From JAWOLE01 sp035263845 (GTDB taxonomy: Bacteria; Acidobacteriota; Thermoanaerobaculia; UBA5066; Gp7-AA6), in NCBI GenBank assembly GCA_035263845.1, contig DATFQY010000123.1, forward strand, positions 35,222 through 99,221: DNA of 64,000 nt, given 5' to 3'. The position numbers and the translations under genes were made by a program. This document shows, in pieces, positions 59,379-64,000 of the stretch (position 1 is the first letter of the stretch; every line of letters begins with the position of its first letter). Below the pieces are notes generated by a model. It did not search any database. It worked only from the letters and a program-made list of their open reading frames with translations, and was not told the origin of the DNA.

Positions 59379-60143
59379 GTGACGAAAACTCGGGTCTTGA
59401 TCGTTGACGACGAAGACCCCGCTCGTGCCCTCCTGCGAGAGATGCTCGGGCGCGTGGCCGGGGTCGAAATCGTGGGGGAGTCCTCGAACGGCTTCGAAGC
59501 GGTCCGAGACGCCGGGGACCTGAAACCCGACTGTGTCTTCCTCGACATCCGGATGCCGAGGCTCGACGGCTTCGAGGTGATGGAGTTGCTCGATCCGTCC
59601 ATCGCGGTCGTCTTCGTCACGGCTTACGACAGCTACGCCGTGAAGGCGTTCGACGTTCACGCGGTGGACTACGTCCTGAAACCGTTCAGCGAGGCGAGGC
59701 TCGCCGAAGCACTCGGACGGGCGCGCCAGCGGCTGATTTCCGGGCAGAGGCCGCAACCGTCGACGGTCGCCGCGGCGATCCGGCCGCCCGGAGAGTTCGC
59801 TTCGCGGATCGTCGTCCGCGATGGAGCCAATATCCGGGTGATCCCGGTCGAGAAGCTCGACTACGCAGAGGCCCAGGACGACCGCGTCGTTTTGAAAGCA
59901 GAAGGCAAGAAGTATTCGAAACCCCAGACCCTCGCGTCACTGACGGAATCGCTCGATCCCACGCGCTTCCTCCGGGTCCACCGCTCCTACGTCATCAACC
60001 TCGACCACCTCCGCCAGGTCGAGCTCTACGCCAAGAACAGCCACATCGCCATCCTGACGGACGGCTCGCGTGTGCCGGTCAGCCGGGAAGGCCACGCGAA
60101 GCTGAAAGAGGTTCTGGGTCAATCATCCCTTCCACATTCTTAG
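59379..60143 (+). CDS. LytTR-family response regulator
   Basis: 254 residues from GTG 59379, 14 bp after the kinase stop. The receiver domain has VLIVDDEDPAR (acidic pair), the phospho-Asp in CVFLDIRMPRLDG (~54), FVTAYD and VDYVLKPF. Residues ~148-250 form the LytTR DNA-binding domain (YAEAQDDRVVLKAEGKKY, FLRVHRSYVINLDHL, VPVSREGH). It should bind paired 9-mers with 12-13 bp spacers, which are present at 57035-57064. The 3' end overlaps the convergent RES toxin gene by 21 bp. Confidence 0.93.
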   Translation: MTKTRVLIVDDEDPARALLREMLGRVAGVEIVGESSNGFEAVRDAGDLKPDCVFLDIRMPRLDGFEVMELLDPSIAVVFVTAYDSYAVKAFDVHAVDYVLKPFSEARLAEALGRARQRLISGQRPQPSTVAAAIRPPGEFASRIVVRDGANIRVIPVEKLDYAEAQDDRVVLKAEGKKYSKPQTLASLTESLDPTRFLRVHRSYVINLDHLRQVELYAKNSHIAILTDGSRVPVSREGHAKLKEVLGQSSLPHS

Positions 60144-60581
60144 GTCGAGCGAAAACGGCTCCGGTTTGCCTACGGTGATCTTCTTGAACTCGGGGTGGGA
60201 GGGGTTCAGGAGGTAATTCGTCTCCTGCGGAACGACCGCGGAGGGGACCGCGAGGATCGGAGTCTTCTTCTCCTGCGCCCAGCGAGTGCCCAGCTCGGCC
60301 AGGGCCTCGGCGGCCGGGTACTTGCGCCAGGAGCGCGGCAGGCCCGCGATATCGACCGTCGTGATCTGCAGGGAATCGGGGACTTCGGCGGTCACCATGA
60401 CGAGGTCCGGCGGCGTGACGCGAGAAGAGAGGTTGACGAAGTACTCGAGCACCGCCAGCGACAGGGCCGACGAGGTGTAAACGACCGCCGTTCCCCTCCG
60501 GTTCCAGCGGCCGCCGGCAATCCTCGCCCCCTCGCCGTCGAAGGCCGCGTACCTCTTGCGGCAGAGACGCCAGACTCTCAC
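60123..60581 (-). CDS. RES-domain toxin
   Basis: 152 residues from GTG 60581. RES toxins have an ADP-ribosyltransferase-like fold and act on NAD+ or a protein target. The namesake residues are visible: Arg25 in GGRWNRRG, Glu46 in SLAVLEYFV and Ser114 in AVPSAVVPQETNYLLNP. The size matches the family. The antitoxin is encoded upstream on the same strand, but 96 bp separate the two genes, more than usual for a toxin-antitoxin pair, and the gap is filled by a heptamer-built hairpin. Confidence 0.9.
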   Translation of the reverse strand: MRVWRLCRKRYAAFDGEGARIAGGRWNRRGTAVVYTSSALSLAVLEYFVNLSSRVTPPDLVMVTAEVPDSLQITTVDIAGLPRSWRKYPAAEALAELGTRWAQEKKTPILAVPSAVVPQETNYLLNPSHPEFKKITVGKPEPFSLDLRMWKG

Positions 60582-60590
60582 GAGTCAGTT

Positions 60591-60680
60591 GGTAGGTCGT
60601 AGGTGGTAGGTCGTAGGGGAAGAAGCCGGAGGCCTTGGCTTCGGTCCCTATCACCTACCACCTTCCACCCACCACCTTCA
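60591..60680. repeat. Inverted arrays of heptamers forming a long hairpin between toxin and antitoxin
   Basis: Left arm 60591-60618 is GGTAGGT CGTAGGT GGTAGGT CGTAGGG. Right arm 60646-60680 is CCCTATC ACCTACC ACCTTCC ACCCACC ACCTTCA, the complement of the same unit. The 18 bp at 60601-60618 pair with the right arm with two mismatches. The loop contains a second stem, GAAGCC...GGCTTC. The last right-arm unit includes the antitoxin stop codon. Confidence 0.75.
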
Positions 60681-61106
60681 CGAGTAGACGCCGTGGGCGA
60701 TTCGGACGAGGACGTCCTCGACCTGGCGGGCGCCGAGGTCGCTGTCGAGGTGGCGCAGCGGCGTCTCGTGGCCGAGCGCCGCGTTGGGCTCGTGGAGCCA
60801 TTCTGAGGCTTTTTCGCGGCTTCCGAGCATCTCCTCCGCCAGAGCCGCCACGCGCCCCAGCCGCAGGAGCCGGTCGGACTCGTCGGCGTGCAGGCGCTTC
60901 TCTTTCTTGCGCCGCGCGAGAGTTCGCAGAGGCAGTTCCAGGATCCTCACGAGGTCCCTGGACCCGATGTGGTAAGCGGACGAAATCGCGTCCACCGACG
61001 CATAGGGCAGGCCGGCGCGGCGGCGGGTCTGCAGGTCCTCCCAGGTCGCGGCCTTGACGATCTTGACGCCTCCCAGCGTTGCGACGACTCGCCGGGCGCT
61101 GTTCAT
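60678..61106 (-). CDS. Xre/MbcA/ParS-family antitoxin of the RES toxin
   Basis: 142 residues from ATG 61106, with GGAGG 7 nt upstream. The central part (RDLVRILELPLRTLARRKKE) is a helix-turn-helix, and the C-terminal SREKASEWLHEPNAALGHET followed by PLRHLDSDLGARQVEDVL is the DUF2384/ParS toxin-binding domain with its usual W-L-x-x-P-N-x-A-L-G motif. It should neutralise the RES toxin and repress its own promoter through the palindrome at 61123-61142. An in-frame upstream start (61160) is rejected because it lies inside the operator. Confidence 0.9.
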   Translation of the reverse strand: MNSARRVVATLGGVKIVKAATWEDLQTRRRAGLPYASVDAISSAYHIGSRDLVRILELPLRTLARRKKEKRLHADESDRLLRLGRVAALAEEMLGSREKASEWLHEPNAALGHETPLRHLDSDLGARQVEDVLVRIAHGVYS

Positions 61107-61122
61107 CCGGGCACCTCCAATC

Positions 61123-61150
61123 TGGCATTCATTGTAATGCCATCTGGCAT
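61123..61150 (-). promoter_or_regulatory. Palindromic operator over the antitoxin promoter
   Basis: TGGCATT (61123-61129) and AATGCCA (61136-61142) form a 7-bp inverted repeat with 6-bp centre; a third half-site TGGCAT is at 61145-61150. The minus-strand -10 TACAAT (61136-61131) lies inside the palindrome, and TTGCGA lies 18 bp upstream of it as -35. The arrangement fits autorepression by the antitoxin-toxin complex. Confidence 0.7.
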
Positions 61151-61185
61151 CACGTCGCAAGGTGCGCTATCGTTGGGAGAAACCC

Positions 61186-63690
61186 ATGCGGACCGGCAGG
61201 AATGGACTGACCGTCCACAAGTTCGGCGGGGCCTCGCTCGCCGACGCGGACGCCATGCGGCACGCGATCGCTCTGACGCGGGAGGCGCCCGGGCAGGCGG
61301 CGGTCGTGGCATCGGCGCTGGGCGGCGTCACGGACCTCCTGACCGAGGCCGCCGCCGCGGTCGGAAAAGACGCGGGCCGGATCCGCGAGATCGCCGCTGA
61401 CCTGAAGAAGCGGTACCGGAAATGCGTGATCGCGGTCGTGCCGGCTGGGCCTTCCCGCCGCGACCTCGAGGAGCGGGTCGAACGGGCCTTCGAGGAGCTG
61501 TCCCTCCTCTCCCGCGCCCCGGACTTCGTCCGCGACCTGTCGGCGGCCGCCCTCGACACTCTCCTTGCCCGCGGCGAGGAGATCGCGGCCCTCATCTTTG
61601 CCGCCGGGCTGACGGCCGCTGGCCGACGGGCGGAATGGGTCGATCCGCTTCACCTCATCGTGACGGACGGCCGCTTCGGAGGAGCCTCGCCCAGGCTGGC
61701 GGAGACCGACCGCAACATTCGCCGGCTCGTCGCCCCGATTCTGGCGAAGAAGCTCGTCCCGGTCGTGCCCGGGTTCACCGGCGCCGCACCGGACGGCCGC
61801 ACCGTCACGCTCGGGCGCGGGGGGTCCGACCTGACGGCCACTCTCCTCGCCCGCGCTCTCTCGGCGAAGGCGGTGTTCCTCTGGAAGGACGTGCCCGGGA
61901 TGCTGACCGCGGACCCGCGAGTCGTCCCTAACGCGCGCGTCATCCCGCAGCTGAACGTCCGCGAGGCGGCCGAGCTCGCTTACTACGGCGCGAAAGTCCT
62001 CCACCCGCGCGCGATCATCCCGATCGCCCGGCGGGGGATCCCCGTCTTCGTGCGGCCCTTCGCGGAGCCGGATAAGACCGGCACCGAGATCTCGCGGCGG
62101 CAGACGCTGGCCCGCTATCCCGTCAAAGCGCTCTCCGCCATCTCCGGCCAGGCCCTGCTGACGGTTTCCGGCAACGGGATGCTCGGAGTTCCCGGCATCG
62201 CGGCGCGGACGTTCTCCGCGCTCCATCGCGACGGCATCTCGGTTTCTCTCATCTCCCAGGCGTCCTCCGAGCACTCGATCTGCCTTTCCGTTCCCGAGGC
62301 GCAGGCCTCGCGGGCGCGGTCGAGCCTGCTCGAGGCCTTTGCCGAGGAGATCTCCCGCAAGGAGATCGACGGCGTGGAGCTCGCCGCGGGGCTCTCGACG
62401 ATCTCGGTCGTCGGCCTGGGCATGGCGGGAACGCCGGGCATCGCCGCCCGAGTCTTCTCGGCCCTGGCCCGCGGAGGGATCAACGTCGTCGCCATTGCGC
62501 AGGGCTCCTCGGAGCTCAACATCTCCTTCGTCGTCTCGCAGGAGCAGGCTCCCCGCGCGCAGCGCCGGGTCCACGACGCCTTCCAGCTCTCCAAGATCGG
62601 CGGCGGGGGAGCGCAGGAGGGACGTCCGGCGGACGTCGCGCTGCTCGGGTTCGGCCAGGTCGGGCGCACCCTTGCGGGCCTGGTCCGGGCGTCACGCGGT
62701 GGGCGGCTGCGCCTTTGCGCGGTGATCGACCGCGGCGGATTCGTCTTCCGTCCCGAGGGGCTCTCCGCGTCAGATCTCGACGCTCTTTCGGCGGCGAAGA
62801 AGCGCGGCGGCTCGGTCGCCTCGACACGGACCGGCCGGAAGGCCTCCCCGGAGCAGGCGATCGCGGCGCTTTCCGAGCATGCCCTGTCGCGTCCGATCTT
62901 GGTGGACGTCACCGCGGAGTCCACCGCGCCGTTGCTGGAGAAGGCGGCCGCCGCCGGGTTCGATCTCGTACTGGCCAACAAGCGTCCGCTCTCGGGCTCG
63001 CGCGACGAGGCCGAAGGCCTGCGCAATGCCGTGGACGCCAGTGGAAGGCGCCTGCGCTTCGAGGCGACCGTGGGAGCCGGCCTTCCGATCCTCGACACGC
63101 ATCGCAAGCTCGTCGAATCCGGCGACCGGGTCGTCAAGATCGAGGGGTGCCTCTCGGGCACGCTCGGGTTCCTGCTCTCGGAGATCGAGAAGGGCTCGAG
63201 CTTCTCCTCGAGCCTCAAGCGCGCGATGGAGAGCGGCTACACCGAGCCGGATCCCCGCGACGATCTTTCCGGCGCCGACGTGGGGCGAAAGGCCCTGATC
63301 CTCGGCCGGCTGCTCGGCTTTCCGGGCGGGCCGGGCGACGTCGCGGTGGAGTCTCTCGTCCCGGAAGGCGTGCGCGGCCTTTCGCTCCCGGACTTCCTCG
63401 CCGGCCTGACCGGCCTCGACGCGGAATGGGAAGAGCGAGCCAGACGGGCGAAGTCGCGCGCGCGGATCCTGCGGTACGTCGCGTCCGTGACCCCTCGGAG
63501 AATCCAGGTCGGGCTCGCCGAGGTCGCCCCCGGCAGCCCGTTCTTCGGCCTGAAAGGAACCGACAACCAGGTCGCCTTCACGACCTCGCGGTACCGCCTC
63601 AACCCGCTCGTCATCCAGGGACCGGGGGCGGGGCTCGCCGTGACGGCGGGAGGGATCTTCAACGACGTCGCGGACCTCTCCGGCGCATGA
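61186..63690 (+). CDS. thrA: Bifunctional aspartokinase/homoserine dehydrogenase
   Basis: 834 residues from ATG 61186 (GGGAGA upstream). LTVHKFGGASLADADAM is the aspartokinase signature; FTGAAPDGRTVTLGRGGSDL follows. Two ACT regulatory modules (~320-460: LLTVSGNGMLGVPGIAARTF and ISVVGLGMAGTPGIAARVF) mediate feedback. Homoserine dehydrogenase starts at ~483 with VALLGFGQVGRTLAGLV, then LANKRPLSG and EATVGAGLPILDT. It carries out the first and third steps from aspartate towards threonine and methionine. It overlaps the next gene by ATGA and is transcribed away from the toxin-antitoxin pair. Confidence 0.95.
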   Translation: MRTGRNGLTVHKFGGASLADADAMRHAIALTREAPGQAAVVASALGGVTDLLTEAAAAVGKDAGRIREIAADLKKRYRKCVIAVVPAGPSRRDLEERVERAFEELSLLSRAPDFVRDLSAAALDTLLARGEEIAALIFAAGLTAAGRRAEWVDPLHLIVTDGRFGGASPRLAETDRNIRRLVAPILAKKLVPVVPGFTGAAPDGRTVTLGRGGSDLTATLLARALSAKAVFLWKDVPGMLTADPRVVPNARVIPQLNVREAAELAYYGAKVLHPRAIIPIARRGIPVFVRPFAEPDKTGTEISRRQTLARYPVKALSAISGQALLTVSGNGMLGVPGIAARTFSALHRDGISVSLISQASSEHSICLSVPEAQASRARSSLLEAFAEEISRKEIDGVELAAGLSTISVVGLGMAGTPGIAARVFSALARGGINVVAIAQGSSELNISFVVSQEQAPRAQRRVHDAFQLSKIGGGGAQEGRPADVALLGFGQVGRTLAGLVRASRGGRLRLCAVIDRGGFVFRPEGLSASDLDALSAAKKRGGSVASTRTGRKASPEQAIAALSEHALSRPILVDVTAESTAPLLEKAAAAGFDLVLANKRPLSGSRDEAEGLRNAVDASGRRLRFEATVGAGLPILDTHRKLVESGDRVVKIEGCLSGTLGFLLSEIEKGSSFSSSLKRAMESGYTEPDPRDDLSGADVGRKALILGRLLGFPGGPGDVAVESLVPEGVRGLSLPDFLAGLTGLDAEWEERARRAKSRARILRYVASVTPRRIQVGLAEVAPGSPFFGLKGTDNQVAFTTSRYRLNPLVIQGPGAGLAVTAGGIFNDVADLSGA

Positions 63691-64000
63691 GGGTCCGCGC
63701 CTTCGCTCCCGGCACGGTCGCCAACGTGGGGCCCGGGTTCGACGTTCTCGGCCTCGCGCTTTCCGGCCCTGGCGACACCGTCATCGCCGAACGCTCCGGC
63801 GACGGGCGCGTCGCGATTCGGGACTCGGGACACCCGGAGATTCCCCGCGAGGCTGGGAAAAACACGGCCGGGATCGCCGCGTTGATGGTCCTGGCGAAGG
63901 CCGAAGTCTCCGGGACAGGTGTCGTGCTGGAAGTCGCCAAGGGGCTTCCTCTCTCGGGCGGGCAGGGCGGAAGCGCCGCCTCGGCCGCGGCCGCCGCGGT
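63687..64000 (+). CDS. thrB: Homoserine kinase, N-terminal part (runs past the window)
   Basis: Starts at ATG 63687, overlapping the thrA stop by ATGA; about 104 residues are visible. VRAFAPGTVANVGPGFDVLG is the N-terminal motif of homoserine kinases, and GLPLSGGQGGSAASAAAA is the GHMP-kinase phosphate-binding loop. It phosphorylates homoserine at the branch to threonine. Threonine synthase probably follows outside the window. Confidence 0.93.
   Translation, partial: MRVRAFAPGTVANVGPGFDVLGLALSGPGDTVIAERSGDGRVAIRDSGHPEIPREAGKNTAGIAALMVLAKAEVSGTGVVLEVAKGLPLSGGQGGSAASAAAAA

Noticed and set aside
60591..60680. Possible CRISPR or REP array
   Set aside because: Units are only 7 bp, directly abutting, and inverted halfway. 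There are no spacers and no cas genes in the window.

Overview
The window is GC-rich, gene-dense bacterial chromosome carrying about 47 protein genes, with no rRNA, tRNA, CRISPR array or transposase that I can see. A beta-barrel outer-membrane protein, a TonB-type C-terminal domain, a lipoprotein, bacterial Ku/LigD-type repair genes and a eukaryotic-like Ser/Thr kinase point to a diderm (Gram-negative) lineage. Acidobacteriota or a similar deep soil/thermal phylum is my best guess, at low confidence because no marker gene settles it. Many genes that begin a transcription unit have a TANNNT box 6-10 nt before the start codon and no Shine-Dalgarno sequence, so leaderless mRNAs seem common. Genes inside operons are mostly coupled by ATGA/TTGA/GTGA overlaps.

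Layout. 1-1448: the 3' part of ku and a MerR-HTH/TPR gene. 1510-5035: an outer-membrane barrel protein and a membrane Ser/Thr kinase on the opposite strand. 5201-41927: a roughly 37-kb glycosylation island. It holds a UbiA-type polyprenyl-phosphate phosphoribosyltransferase, two polyprenyl-phosphate-sugar synthase-like GT2 enzymes, an FAD oxidoreductase, two class I methyltransferases, DprE1- and DprE2-like enzymes and ten multi-pass GT-C glycosyltransferase-like proteins (GT39/PMT, Agl23-like and DUF2298 types). Nine of these ten carry large extracytoplasmic beta domains: six-bladed NHL-like propellers, PA14-like sandwiches, or both. 42012-45176: LigD split into separate phosphoesterase, ligase and polymerase genes, with a lipoprotein gene on the opposite strand between the last two. 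45197-49374: a small sugar operon (PIG-V-like mannosyltransferase, methyltransferase, DegT aminotransferase, GT2, sugar-isomerase-like cupin). 49389-57000: housekeeping genes (thioesterase-like, radical SAM, DUF72, TonB-C protein, lipA, lipB, another GT39 protein, 2-oxoacid dehydrogenase E2). 57130-60143: a LiaF-like/LytS/LytTR envelope-stress operon. 60123-61106: a RES-Xre toxin-antitoxin pair. 61186-64000: aspartokinase-homoserine dehydrogenase and the start of homoserine kinase.

How it may work together (inference). The UbiA, DprE1 and DprE2 homologues are the enzymes that in mycobacteria make decaprenyl-phosphoryl-arabinose. Here dprE1 and dprE2 sit in one tight operon with a DUF2298 GT-C protein, a methyltransferase and a GT39-PA14 protein. 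The GT2 enzymes would load other sugars on polyprenyl phosphate. The GT-C proteins would move these sugars onto acceptors outside the cytoplasmic membrane, with propeller and PA14 domains as acceptor-binding or scaffold modules. This set looks like the most novel system in the window.

Other points worth attention are a 23-bp, exactly symmetric divergent promoter at 22089-22111, a LytTR-type operator with the expected 12-bp spacing at 57035-57064, period-7 tandem repeats next to stop codons at three places, and a GT39 gene (54311-55513) with no ATG, GTG or TTG start.
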